Positions 46,001 through 53,449 of a stretch of 64,000 nucleotides of DNA are shown one piece after another. The translations under genes were made by a program, and so were the position numbers. Numbering within the stretch: the first letter of the stretch is position 1; every line of letters starts with the position of its first letter. The notes under the pieces were generated by a model. The model worked only from the letters and a program-made list of their open reading frames with translations, searched no databases and had not been told where the DNA came from. This DNA is from G963677325 sp963810555 (GTDB taxonomy: Bacteria; Bacteroidota; Bacteroidia; Bacteroidales; Prolixibacteraceae): positions 62,001-126,000 of the forward strand of contig CAWENX010000009.1 of assembly GCA_963810555.1 (NCBI GenBank), written 5' to 3'.

Positions 46001-46344
46001 CTTATCAGTCTCTGGAACAGGCTGTCAATGGTGCTGATCGAAAAGCGCGAATAGTCGTGAAGGATGAGTTTTAATATATTTTTGGCCTCCTGCCTGATAT
46101 CATTTTCGCTCCTGCCGAATTCATCTTTAAGATAGTCAAGATGTGCCGAAGGTTTCCCTGACGAGAGTTTCCAGAGGTCATTCAGGATGCGGTCCTTCAT
46201 CTCGGCGGTCGCCTTGTTTGTAAAAGTAACGGCCAGAATATTCTTATACGCACCCGGCCGCCTGAACACAATTTTCAGGTATTCTCTGACGATCAGGAAA
46301 GTCTTTCCCGATCCTGCCGAAGCTTTATAAATCTCAAGAGGCAT
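43030..46344 (-). CDS. AddA/RecB-like UvrD helicase with C-terminal PD-(D/E)xK nuclease
   Basis: Start ATG 46344 (MPLEIYKASAGSGKTF) is preferred over the TTG seven codons earlier. The 1104-residue protein has Walker A ASAGSGKTFLI, helicase motifs AVTFTNKATAEM, FMLDEFQDTS, VVGDVKQSIYRWR, TNWRSS, ITILTIHKAKGLEF and LNLLYVAFTRAVNSL, then a RecB-type nuclease site (VVILDYKTGE). It is a double-strand-break end-processing enzyme of the AddAB type. addB is not seen nearby. A repeat-derived stretch GRDAINRVST is inserted near residue 930, between helicase and nuclease. Confidence 0.9.
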   Translation of the reverse strand: MPLEIYKASAGSGKTFLIVREYLKIVFRRPGAYKNILAVTFTNKATAEMKDRILNDLWKLSSGKPSAHLDYLKDEFGRSENDIRQEAKNILKLILHDYSRFSISTIDSLFQRLIRAFPREMRLNPSYRAEIDSRQVLEEAVERLFTEIDDNETLRRWMIDYAEGNLEEGRRWNMTGELVARGSELFREEFKLFSGPLLEKLADKNYLSSYIQKLREIVDRYEGSLKETGKKGLALMSQYNLTPDQFKYGKTSFANHFRKLAQGDFAPPGKRTLEACDNPDAWSGNNADDDLKRRISDVYDAGLNDLLVSSVNLMNWEGVTSRSASLILSNLFSFGLLTDIALKVSEISKEKNIVLLNDSAHLLYSVISGNDSPFVYEKLGSVYRNFMLDEFQDTSVMQWHNLKPLIENSLAEGHKSIVVGDVKQSIYRWRNSDWNLLASGIENDLTRFGASVLSMTTNWRSSKRIIDFNNILFRESSGLLNEDFNDALDSSGNTLPSLDGMRGVIEKVYADHYQEPSEKAFAGGYVRIQFLEPESNRKRGEFRQMAVEELITQIEALQDKGVQAGEMAVLVRDKKDGALVAKALLERKYSQKDTHYCYDVLSNDSLIIGQSPVVQFILNFFHLFVNPKNDIVKADLVYSYYNYLAPDIEGYIRPDHVEDLHTLFNIHDQVPDLFKPWFGEGESGKIGEGLLSLPLFNLVAKIVNSFGIDKIESQLVYLGAFLDLILKYSRNESGDIHGFLDWWEISGKEETINLPEDRDSITILTIHKAKGLEFHTVFVPFCDWEVTPVGNKAPYLWCHPEQEPFNLLDLVLVRYGRDLQNSIFSEAYFKEMLYSMVDNLNLLYVAFTRAVNSLIVFCPLSGELKKPYRTVSSIIQHGAENPSPLDSIDREKYIDLQSCWKSEIKVFEYGAPEFPLKESEETGHHGRDAINRVSTFRLNGGSERLKLRIHSEGYFDLNESDKFARVGYGRLLHELFENISAGPDVERALKKIVSEGKMDSKTAEEYKDIIDRLLNAAPFNDWFGGSWRVLNERDILRGDENRHRPDRIMMKENAVVILDYKTGEKSDLHHSQVKGYLNDMAQMGYANVKGYLWYLNDNELVEVE
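43541..43567. repeat. In-frame GACGCGATTAATCGCGTC palindrome in the addA-like gene
   Basis: GTAGAGACGCGATTAATCGC... is a perfect palindrome, the best copy with 48938. On the coding strand it reads RDAINRVST. The insertion adds about nine residues and leaves the frame intact. Confidence 0.9.
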
Positions 46345-46410
46345 GCGGATTGCGTTTAAGATCAATGGTTATAAGACAAAGATAGAAAGTAATTATGAGA
46401 ATTGAGAGAA

Positions 46411-46452
46411 GAGTGATCAGTAATCAGTAATCAGTAATCAGTGATCAGTAAT
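46411..46452. repeat. ATCAGTA heptamer array
   Basis: Five ATCAGTA/ATCAGTG units lie upstream of the addA-like gene. Same type as the arrays at 30072 and 56311. Confidence 0.8.
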
Positions 46453-46496
46453 AAATCGAAGATTCCGGGCCGGAGGGTGAATAAAAAGGATTTTTT

Positions 46497-46597
46497 AACC
46501 GCAAAGCACACAAAGAAGGCACGAAGATCACCAAGATAAATATCTTTATTCCAACTCTTTGCGATCTTTGTGAAAAACTTGGTGGCCTTTGCGGTTA
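46497..46597. repeat. ~100 bp inverted repeat AACCGCAAAG...CTTTGCGGTT
   Basis: AACCGCAAAGCACACAAAG at the left and CTTGGTGGCCTTTGCGGTT at the right can pair with interior matches (CACAAAG / CTTTGTG; ACCAAG / CTTGGT). It is the complete form of the CAAAG motif seen at 38800 and 40131. No gene is seen in the 46345-46854 gap. Confidence 0.8.
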
Positions 46598-46854
46598 AAT
46601 TGTTTTGACCATTTCGGACAACCCACGCGGACGCGAACCTCTGACCTGTACTTCATCGGAAATAATCACTCAATCAATATAATATCAGGCATACCTTTTT
46701 CTCCGAAATAATCAACAGCACCGTTTAACAAATAGTCTTCCTCTATTTGATAAATTTAATAAACTGTTTAGAAAAATCAGGTGCTCCAATCTCATGAGAG
46801 CAGAGGGTGTCTGAAATTTTAAACGTTAAGATGTTTTAAATAACATTATATCTC

Positions 46855-47211
46855 CTACCTTATCCCAAAAAAAGCTGTTACAGTAATCACTATATACAGT
46901 ATCAACAAAATTGTTCCCCATATTTTATCATCTTTTGCTTCATCCTGGTATAGCTTCACTATTTTATCACGATTTCTAAACAAATAGAAATAATTTAAAA
47001 TTGCCAGAATGAGATATAATGATATTCCAATAAATACATAATTTTCTTTTCTTATAATCTTCCAATTAAAAAAGTAATGAATAATACCATCAAGAGTTGC
47101 AATATTAAATCCTTGTAAAAGAATTATCAAGAGCATGGCATTAAAAGCCGGTGTATCATTTGTTTTTACCTTGGTTAAGGTGTTATAAATTTTATAATAA
47201 AAATATCTCAT
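46855..47211 (-). CDS. Small membrane protein, unknown
   Basis: The 118-residue protein has a basic N terminus and three membrane helices (AMLLIILLQGFNIATLDGII, YVFIGISLYLILAILNYFYLF, GTILLILYIVITVTAFFGI). A charged loop KIVKLYQDEAKDDK lies before the last. No family recognised; similar small proteins with this layout are common next to toxin-antitoxin and repeat regions. It may be a weakly conserved orphan. Confidence 0.6.
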   Translation of the reverse strand: MRYFYYKIYNTLTKVKTNDTPAFNAMLLIILLQGFNIATLDGIIHYFFNWKIIRKENYVFIGISLYLILAILNYFYLFRNRDKIVKLYQDEAKDDKIWGTILLILYIVITVTAFFGIR

Positions 47212-47462
47212 TTTCTGTTTAACAATTTACACAAAATTAATTTTCCCGTTAACCTGACTTTCCATAAAAGATTTAAGATTCTTGCTTTTGGGGATAGGAC
47301 ACCGATTTAAAATCATTTAATATCTGCAGCCCTTGAGCAACAATAGATACGAAATACACTCCCTCCTGATTATGAAACTTATATTTTCGGTTCATTAGTT
47401 TTGCGCTGATAAAGCAAAGATAAGAAGACAATCTGAAAGTTAAAATATTTGAACTAATTTAG

Positions 47463-47687
47463 TTTCATAATTCTTGTTATTACAGCAAAGCATTATGGAT
47501 TTCTCCGAATGATATTAAATCGGACTATGCCAATGCAAGTATTCTCAAAAATGGAAGGGTGGTCTTCAATATATGCGGCAACAAGTACCGTTTGATAGTC
47601 AAAATCAACTATCTGAAAGGATGGGTTTTTATAAGATTCATTGGCACACATGGAGAATACGATAAAATTAATGCAGATAATATTTAA
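47463..47687 (+). pseudogene. HigB-type mRNA-interferase toxin, N-terminally truncated
   Basis: From a TAG at 47460 the frame is open but has no start codon, and gives ALWISPNDIKSDYANASIL, NGRVVFNICGNKYRLIVKINY, GWVFIRFIGTHGEYDKI. This is the C-terminal two-thirds of the HigB (PF09907-type) family, with conserved NKYRLIVKI and GTHxxYDKI. The first 25-30 residues are missing. The intact HigA gene starts five bases after its stop, so this was a classic higBA pair. Confidence 0.75.
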
Positions 47688-47692
47688 CAGAC

Positions 47693-48049
47693 ATGAAAAT
47701 AAAAGTTTTAAAAACAGAAGATCAATATAACGAGGCATTGAAAAGACTTGAAACTATCTTTGACGCGCCCGCAGAAACACCGGAAGGCGAGGAAGCAGAA
47801 CTTTTATCAATTCTGATTGAAAAATACGAGGATGAGCATTATCCTATCGAAGCCCCCGATCCTGTTGAGGCAATCAAGTTTCGGATGGAGCAGATGGGAA
47901 TGAACAATCAGGAACTTGCTGAGGTGATAGGTTACAAGAGCAGGGTTTCGGAAATTTTCAATCATAAAAGGAAATTGACTTTAAAAATGATTCGGAACTT
48001 ACATGATAAACTGAATATACCCTACGAGTCATTAATCACTGGTGATTAA
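47693..48049 (+). CDS. HigA-type antitoxin with helix-turn-helix
   Basis: The 118-residue protein has an acidic N-terminal half (ETPEGEEAELLSILIEKYEDEHYP) and a C-terminal XRE-type helix-turn-helix (NQELAEVIGYKSRVSEIFNHKRKLTLKMIRNLHDKLNIP). This order is standard for HigA/COG5499 antitoxins paired with HigB. It should neutralise HigB and repress its own promoter. Since the toxin upstream lacks its N terminus, it may now act only as a repressor. Confidence 0.85.
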   Translation: MKIKVLKTEDQYNEALKRLETIFDAPAETPEGEEAELLSILIEKYEDEHYPIEAPDPVEAIKFRMEQMGMNNQELAEVIGYKSRVSEIFNHKRKLTLKMIRNLHDKLNIPYESLITGD

Positions 48050-48180
48050 AAAGTCACAGCAAAGCAGAACTTAATTTTGATCGTAGAAGGCACTCCCTCC
48101 GACCTTTTTTAAAATAATGATTCCTGCTCATAAAAAATCCTTACCGCAGATGGGGTATGGCATAGTTATTGCTGTATTAT

Positions 48181-48285
48181 CTCCGGTGTTTATTCGTAGA
48201 TTATTTGTAGATTATACATAGATTATTCGTATATTGTACGAATTATCTACGAATAAAGTACGTATAATCTACGAATAAACACCGG
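48181..48285. repeat. ~100 bp palindromic repeat, copy 3 of 3
   Basis: This copy has both ends: CCGGTGTTTATTCGTAG on the left and its exact inverse CTACGAATAAACACCGG on the right, with TTATTCGTAGA-like units between. The 17-base terminal inverted repeats suggest a mobile unit of the MITE kind. It ends 30 bases before the DUF6266 start. Confidence 0.9.
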
Positions 48286-48314
48286 ACTTAGTATTAACTA
48301 AAACATGAGAAATT

Positions 48315-48929
48315 ATGGCTATAATTAAAGGAGGAGGAGCCCTTACAGGGTTAGTGGGAAATGTAGTGGTCGTGAAATACAAGGATGGGAGAACTATTCT
48401 TCGTACCCGGCCAAGGGACAGGAAATATTCCGATAAACAAAAGCAGAACTGGAAGAGGTTCAGCGCGGTATCATCTTTCTGGAGCCAGTTCCAGTGGTCG
48501 CCTGTTCAGCAGATATGGAACGTTGCAGAGGAAGGACGGCGCGGCAATAACCTTTTTATCAATGCCAATGCCCCGGCTTTCAGCATTGAAGGAGTGATCG
48601 AGGATATGGAGAGGCTGCATTTTTCGGCGGGCAGGCTGCCTTTGCCTCACCATCTTACAGCTCAAAGAGAACCGGGCGATCCGCAAAAGGTGGATGTAAA
48701 CTGGCAGGATGATTCGGAAATCCCTGTTGCAGCGTCAGATGACGAATTGATGATGATGGTGTCGCATGACGGAAAATTTTCCGGGCCTGTTGCCACAGGC
48801 GCCAAACGTAAACAGCAATCTGCCGTTGTGACGCTTCCGACTGTAAGCGGGACAATAGATGCGATCTGGTTGTTTTTTGCCTCCGAAAAGCGTAAGCTCT
48901 ATTCGCCGGATCAGTATTTCAGGATTTAG
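48315..48929 (+). CDS. DUF6266 family protein
   Basis: The 204-residue protein starts MAIIKGGGALTGLVGNVVVV then YKDGRTILRTRPRDRKYSDKQKQNWKRFSAVSSF, the signature N-terminal half of the Bacteroidota DUF6266 family. The C-terminal half has two Ig-like strands sets (VDVNWQDDSEIPV, DELMMMVSHDGK, TIDAIWLFFASE). No signal peptide. The family role is unknown. It sits between a palindromic repeat (48181) and a palindrome of another family (48938), with no operon partner. Confidence 0.75.
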   Translation: MAIIKGGGALTGLVGNVVVVKYKDGRTILRTRPRDRKYSDKQKQNWKRFSAVSSFWSQFQWSPVQQIWNVAEEGRRGNNLFINANAPAFSIEGVIEDMERLHFSAGRLPLPHHLTAQREPGDPQKVDVNWQDDSEIPVAASDDELMMMVSHDGKFSGPVATGAKRKQQSAVVTLPTVSGTIDAIWLFFASEKRKLYSPDQYFRI

Positions 48930-48937
48930 ACATTGTT

Positions 48938-48965
48938 TAGAGACGCGATTAATCGCGTCTCTACT
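48938..48965. repeat. Intergenic GACGCGATTAATCGCGTC palindrome
   Basis: TAGAGACGCGATTAATCGCG... is an intact copy, ten bases after the DUF6266 stop; it matches the in-frame copy at 43541. Confidence 0.9.
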
Positions 48966-49078
48966 GTCATTTGTCATTAGAGATGTGCTGATGTGGCTGT
49001 GGCAGTGTACCAATAAATTAATAATATTACATTAAGGCACTTATCACAGACCCGCACTTGCAGAGGGATTTATCCGGG

Positions 49079-50395
49079 CTACCTGTAAATAAAAGAATTT
49101 ATTGATTGAGGTTTTAACTGTAAGGTTACTATTCCCTTACGGGTCTTAGCTGCGTTCCGGATTGATTCCCAGTTGTTTGTTTCGGTTGTGGAGTACTGGT
49201 CAATTTTTTTGGAATCGAATCCATCGACTTCAAGGCTGACCGGTTCCTTCTTTAAGTTGATGACTTGTAATATCTTGCTGTGATCAGGGTGAATACCGGA
49301 AATGGTGAGTATTTCAGGATCAGTGCAAGTCGAATGAACAATTTGGGTACCCGTGTTCAGAAATTCGGTCATATGACGGGTAACATACCAGCTTGGATAT
49401 TTCTCCTTCAGATCTCGGGACATAATTGCGAAATTATTTTGCCAGGTCCAGTATTGTGTAACTTCCGCTTCGGCATACTTAAAGGTACGATAGCTGATTC
49501 TGGCAAACCGCAAAGCATATTCATAGCTTTTATTAAAGTCTTTTATTTTATAAGCCATAGCATCGAAGCCAAGTTCGTTACACCATACCTTCTTGTTCCA
49601 GGTATGTGCCAGGGAAGCAATTTTCTCAAATTCATCATCTTTTATGTTTTCAGACCACCAGCTGTGAAAACACAACGGACCAAGATATTTCCGCATATCA
49701 GGATCGTTTATGATTTTTGTGGCAAACTCTACCGTTCCTCTTGTTTGAGCAGTATCGCCCCAAAGGAATTTAGTTTTCAATCCAGCTTCTTCAAATTTCT
49801 TTCCGGCTTTTTTAATAAAGGCAATAGTTGCTTCAGGAGAGAATAAAATTTGATAACCCCCGTCAGATTCATTAAAGGAAAATTGATCAACTTCAACTCC
49901 GTATTTGTTTTTTGCTGTCAGCAGAAAGTCAGTAAGCATTTGAATCAACTCGTCATACGCTTCGGGCCTGATCACTCGCTGGGATGTTTTTGACGGATCA
50001 ATAATCAATTCATCTGGTACATTCCACACCGAAATCGTAAAATTGCTTACGCCAAACTCCTCTTTCATCCGCTTTAATGACTCGAAAACTTCTATAATCA
50101 AAGGCTGCTCCACGAATTTGGCCCCTTTATAATCGGCGTAGTTCATTTTGTTCAACCTTAGCGGCAAAGCTACCCTGACGTGCGAAGGACGGAACTCTTT
50201 TAACGTTTCTCCGCCGATGGCATCCCAGGCATGGCCGGCATAATTTGCCTGACAATAATTTCCGCCGACAGACTGGATAATTTGTCTTTTTACATCCGGG
50301 TAAATATGGATGGCTGCCTTTTGAGCAAATGCTGTCAATCCGGTGAATCCTGTGAAAAGGATTAAAAAGTAACACGTAAAACGGTTGTTATTCAT
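49079..50395 (-). CDS. Secreted GH30-like glycoside hydrolase (clan GH-A)
   Basis: ATG 50395 starts a signal peptide (MNNNRFTCYFLILFTGFTGLTAFAQ). The 438-residue protein then has QIIQSVGGNYCQANY at the barrel start (as the IxGFGG of GH30), FTISVWNVPDELI, the acid/base Glu in FSFNESDGGY and the nucleophile Glu in VWCNELGFDA, then WTWQNN, and a beta-sandwich side domain (residues about 370-438, INLKKEPVSLEVDGF, SINSFIYR). GH30 enzymes cut beta-glucosyl, xylosyl or fucosyl bonds; the substrate is open. It is divergent from the sigma factor gene, with 263 empty bases between. Confidence 0.78.
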   Translation of the reverse strand: MNNNRFTCYFLILFTGFTGLTAFAQKAAIHIYPDVKRQIIQSVGGNYCQANYAGHAWDAIGGETLKEFRPSHVRVALPLRLNKMNYADYKGAKFVEQPLIIEVFESLKRMKEEFGVSNFTISVWNVPDELIIDPSKTSQRVIRPEAYDELIQMLTDFLLTAKNKYGVEVDQFSFNESDGGYQILFSPEATIAFIKKAGKKFEEAGLKTKFLWGDTAQTRGTVEFATKIINDPDMRKYLGPLCFHSWWSENIKDDEFEKIASLAHTWNKKVWCNELGFDAMAYKIKDFNKSYEYALRFARISYRTFKYAEAEVTQYWTWQNNFAIMSRDLKEKYPSWYVTRHMTEFLNTGTQIVHSTCTDPEILTISGIHPDHSKILQVINLKKEPVSLEVDGFDSKKIDQYSTTETNNWESIRNAAKTRKGIVTLQLKPQSINSFIYR

Positions 50396-50658
50396 TTTCA
50401 GGTTGATTAGAATGTTCGCAAATTTAATCGTTTTATTCCTGAATTCTGATCTTGAATTGTCTCCCTCTTCTATAAGCATTTTCAAAGTCGTCATAACCTG
50501 AAGGAAAATAATATTTATGGGGAGCAATAGATAAATCAATGATTATTATCGATTTAGTGATAAAATACAAACCAGGATCAGCCCTAATTAAAGAATTTAT
50601 GTGCATTGAATGAGATATCAAATGAATAAAATATTTCAGGAGGCGATGCAACAATTAA

Positions 50659-51270
50659 ATGTTAACTTCGTCATTAAACCGGAATTGGAACAGATTGAGA
50701 ACCAGATTTGCAAATATCCACCAGGAACTGATCCATCGCTGCGAGAAAGGCGACAGCAGGGCGCAGAGCGAGATATACAGGCTTTATTACAGGTCGATGT
50801 ATAATTCGAGCCTGAGGATCGTGGGAACGACAGAAACGGCTGAAGATATCATGCAGGAATCGTTTCTCGCGGCGTTCAGCAAGTTAAGGACTTACAGTGG
50901 CGAAGTGAGTTTCGGGGCGTGGCTTAAAAAAATAGTGATTAATCGTTCATTGGATTATTTGAGGAAAAGAAAGGCAATTATCGAGGAACTGGATGAGAAT
51001 CTTCCCGTTATGGATTATGAAGAAGAGGAGCCTCAGGATATTACAATTGAAGAAGTGAAGACAGCAATTGCCTCTCTTGCTGACGGTTACCGGGTAGTCC
51101 TGACGCTGATACTGATTGAAGGTTACAGCCATGAAGAGGCCAGCCGGATGATGGGAATCCGGAATGTGACATCGCGGACCCAGTTTTCGAGGGCAAGACA
51201 GCGATTGAAGGAATTGCTGATCAGGCGAAGAAATGAGAAATTTAAGGAAGGGATTTATGAGCAGAACTGA
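50659..51270 (+). CDS. ECF-type RNA polymerase sigma factor
   Basis: The 203-residue protein has region 2 (CEKGDSRAQSEIYRLYYRSMYNSSLRIVG...TAEDIMQESFLAAFSKLRTY, SFGAWLKKIVINRSLDYLRKRK) and region 4 (SLADGYRVVLTLILIEGYSHEEASRMMGIRNVTSRTQFSRARQRLKELL). That is the standard ECF pair lacking region 3. It heads a three-gene operon with a membrane anti-sigma-like protein and a secreted DUF4097-like protein; the overlap with the next gene is 14 bases. It probably responds to an envelope signal through the second gene. Confidence 0.92.
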   Translation: MLTSSLNRNWNRLRTRFANIHQELIHRCEKGDSRAQSEIYRLYYRSMYNSSLRIVGTTETAEDIMQESFLAAFSKLRTYSGEVSFGAWLKKIVINRSLDYLRKRKAIIEELDENLPVMDYEEEEPQDITIEEVKTAIASLADGYRVVLTLILIEGYSHEEASRMMGIRNVTSRTQFSRARQRLKELLIRRRNEKFKEGIYEQN

Positions 51271-51799
51271 TGAAATAGTCGGAAGTCTGGCAGAATATGA
51301 AGAAGAACCGTCAAAAGGTCATTTTGAACGGTTTGAAGAGAAACTGCGAAACCGCAACCGAAGAATTCATACCTATTCGCAGGTTCTTAAAATCGCGGCT
51401 GTTTTTGTTTTTATCCTGCTATCGACAAGCCTGTTTATCCTTTTAAAAGATCAGAAAACCGAAACTGGATTGGCATCAGCGCAGAATGAGGAACTAAAAG
51501 AAGCGGGAATCTATTATACCAATCGCATCAATAGTGAACTTGGAGATATCGAAAAGATGGCGAAAGAAGGGATCGGTTCTGAAAGTGAAATTCTCAGGGT
51601 AAAAAAGGATTTATCAGAAATGGATAATCAATTTCAGAATCTCAGGCAGGATTACAGATCGAATCCCAATGATGAAAGGGTACAAAGCGCAATGATTGAA
51701 TATTACCAGGCAAAACTTGATATACTGAATACTATAAAAGAAGACTGGAAGAATGCCAGCCAACTAAAAATCAAATACAATGAAAACCTTAAAAGTTAA
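51257..51799 (+). CDS. Single-pass membrane protein, probable anti-sigma factor
   Basis: Start ATG 51257 (MSRTDEIVGSLAEYEEEPSKGHFERFEEKL) is preferred over ATG 51233. The 180-residue protein has a charged cytoplasmic N terminus (about 1-45), one membrane helix (VLKIAAVFVFILLSTSLFILL) and a helical periplasmic part (about 75-180). That topology and the place in the operon suggest an anti-sigma factor controlling the ECF sigma factor. No classical zinc ZAS motif is seen. It overlaps the next gene by 20 bases. Confidence 0.75.
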   Translation: MSRTDEIVGSLAEYEEEPSKGHFERFEEKLRNRNRRIHTYSQVLKIAAVFVFILLSTSLFILLKDQKTETGLASAQNEELKEAGIYYTNRINSELGDIEKMAKEGIGSESEILRVKKDLSEMDNQFQNLRQDYRSNPNDERVQSAMIEYYQAKLDILNTIKEDWKNASQLKIKYNENLKS

Positions 51800-52853
51800 T
51801 TTGCTTCTTGCAGTGATCCTGCTTTCAGGATTGAATGTTCAGGCTGAACGGATAACCAAACGTATTTATAAAAGTTATCCTCTGAGCCAGGTAAAAAAAG
51901 TCGATGTGACCAGTAAATTCGGTCATATTACTATTGACGACAGCCGGAAAGATTCGGTAACGGTGGATGTGGTAATTTGGGTTGAAGGGACCGGCGCGAG
52001 AGCCCAAAATCTGCTCAATAAGATCAATGCTTCGGTCAACCTAAGCGGAAGTACAGTTGTTGCAGTCACTAACATGGAGAATATATCAAACAACAATCAA
52101 AAGTTCGGTATCGATTACCAAATATCGGTTCCTGCTGACAGGGATCTCTCTGTAGATCAGAGGTATGGCACGGTCACCATGAAGGACCTTACAGGGAAAG
52201 GAAAACTGGAAATCGCATACGGTGAGCTGAATGCTCAAAAGCTTCTGTCTCCTGATCTGAGCGTGGATTTGGCTTACAGCAAAGGAAATATCGAGCAGAC
52301 CAATGATATGAACCTTAACCTCCGTTATTCTTCAAGCTTTAGCCTTGAAAAAGGAGCAAATCTTAAAATGGAAACAAGGTATTCACAACTTGATTTGGGA
52401 GAATTAAATGGCATAACGGCTGACTCAAGATATAGCCATTACAGAATAGAAACTGTGAACTCTCTAAAAATGAACTCAATGTACACACCAATAAAGATAG
52501 ACAAACTCAACTCTATACTGGATCTTGAAAACGGGTATGGAAATGTTACAGTCGATGCAATACCTGCCGGATTTGAAAGTATTCGAATTATCAATAAATA
52601 TGCAGGGATCAGACTTAGAATAGCTTCAGATGCTTCATACAAATTGGATGGAAAAGTCAGATACGGAGATCTTAAAAATCCTGAAGGTAAGTTTACGAAT
52701 AATAGTAGTGAGAATAAAAGTTATGAAGGATTTATAAACAGAATGCGTGAGAATACAAGCCATGAGGTAAGCGGAGTTATTGGCAAATCGGAAAATCCCA
52801 AATCAACTGTCAATATAGAAAGCAGCTACGGAAGTGTTAACCTTATGCCCTGA
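51780..52853 (+). CDS. Secreted beta-helix-like protein, DUF4097-like adhesin
   Basis: The 357-residue protein has a signal peptide (MKTLKVNLLLAVILLSGLNVQA). The rest is a run of short beta repeats (LSVDQRYGTVTMKDL, LEIAYGELNAQKL, LSVDLAYSKGNIEQ, LNLRYSSSFSLEK, LEIxxYGxxxA type) typical of the DUF4097 putative adhesin family, which folds as a right-handed beta helix. It lacks a membrane helix, so it is periplasmic or surface-exposed. Third in the sigma-factor operon; it may be an output or sensor. Confidence 0.78.
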   Translation: MKTLKVNLLLAVILLSGLNVQAERITKRIYKSYPLSQVKKVDVTSKFGHITIDDSRKDSVTVDVVIWVEGTGARAQNLLNKINASVNLSGSTVVAVTNMENISNNNQKFGIDYQISVPADRDLSVDQRYGTVTMKDLTGKGKLEIAYGELNAQKLLSPDLSVDLAYSKGNIEQTNDMNLNLRYSSSFSLEKGANLKMETRYSQLDLGELNGITADSRYSHYRIETVNSLKMNSMYTPIKIDKLNSILDLENGYGNVTVDAIPAGFESIRIINKYAGIRLRIASDASYKLDGKVRYGDLKNPEGKFTNNSSENKSYEGFINRMRENTSHEVSGVIGKSENPKSTVNIESSYGSVNLMP

Positions 52854-52895
52854 TAATGCGGCGCTTTAAATATCCTGATTTTCATATTAAAGTTG

Positions 52896-52936
52896 TAAAA
52901 AAAAAGGGCTGCTGAATTGCCGGCAGCCCCTTTAAC
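52896..52936. terminator. Bidirectional terminator
   Basis: AAAAAGGGCTGC / GGCAGCCCCTTT stem with a TGAATTGCC loop lies between the sigma operon and the opposite-strand small gene at 52962, with an A-run before the stem and a T-run after. Confidence 0.85.
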
Positions 52937-52961
52937 TTTCATAGAATAAAATGTGAGAAAG

Positions 52962-53279
52962 TTATTTTCCCCATCTTTTTACAGCCGCTTCAATTCCCGG
53001 AACAGCTTTGCCGAGATCTTCAGGCGTCATTACCGGGAGCCATTCAATATCAGCGTGAAGAGCAAAAAAGAACGGTTCAGCAATTGCAGGTAATTGAGAT
53101 GCATCGTCCATATTTACCACAATATAGGCTCCCCTGTTGCCGCAAAAAGTGGTGAAATATGATGCCTCAGCCTTTGCTCCTTTAAGAAGTTCCTGCATAG
53201 TATTTCCAAATTTCTTAGGATCTTTCAAAAGGTCATTCCCGTACTTATTTGGAATTGTGACTTTCATAATAAATTTCAT
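52962..53279 (-). CDS. Small protein, DUF3303-like (ferredoxin-fold)
   Basis: The 105-residue protein (MKFIMKVTIPNKYGND...) has the alternating beta-alpha pattern of dimeric alpha-beta barrels: MKFIMKVTIP, AEASYFTTF, GAYIVVNMDDASQLPAIAEPFF, ADIEWLPVMTPEDL. It resembles the DUF3303 group by this layout and by its length. A conserved Cys lies in FCGNRGA. No enzyme activity can be read. It is monocistronic. Confidence 0.55.
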   Translation of the reverse strand: MKFIMKVTIPNKYGNDLLKDPKKFGNTMQELLKGAKAEASYFTTFCGNRGAYIVVNMDDASQLPAIAEPFFFALHADIEWLPVMTPEDLGKAVPGIEAAVKRWGK

Positions 53280-53407
53280 AATTTACTCCTTCCCTTTTAA
53301 TTGATTTATATGTTAACAAACAAATCACGGGTATAATTGTTTGAAAAAGCCGTAATTAAAAATGAAGAATAGTATCCGAAGAACTTTCGTGCTTCTTTCA
53401 CAATAAA

Positions 53408-53415
53408 TATATTTG
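53408..53415 (+). promoter_or_regulatory. Promoter -7 box of the SGNH hydrolase gene
   Basis: TATATTTG fits TAnnTTTG, 35 bases before the ATG at 53450. The -33 region is weak. Confidence 0.55.
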
Positions 53416-53449
53416 CAATTCTTTTTTAATTATCCGGATTCTCATTTCC

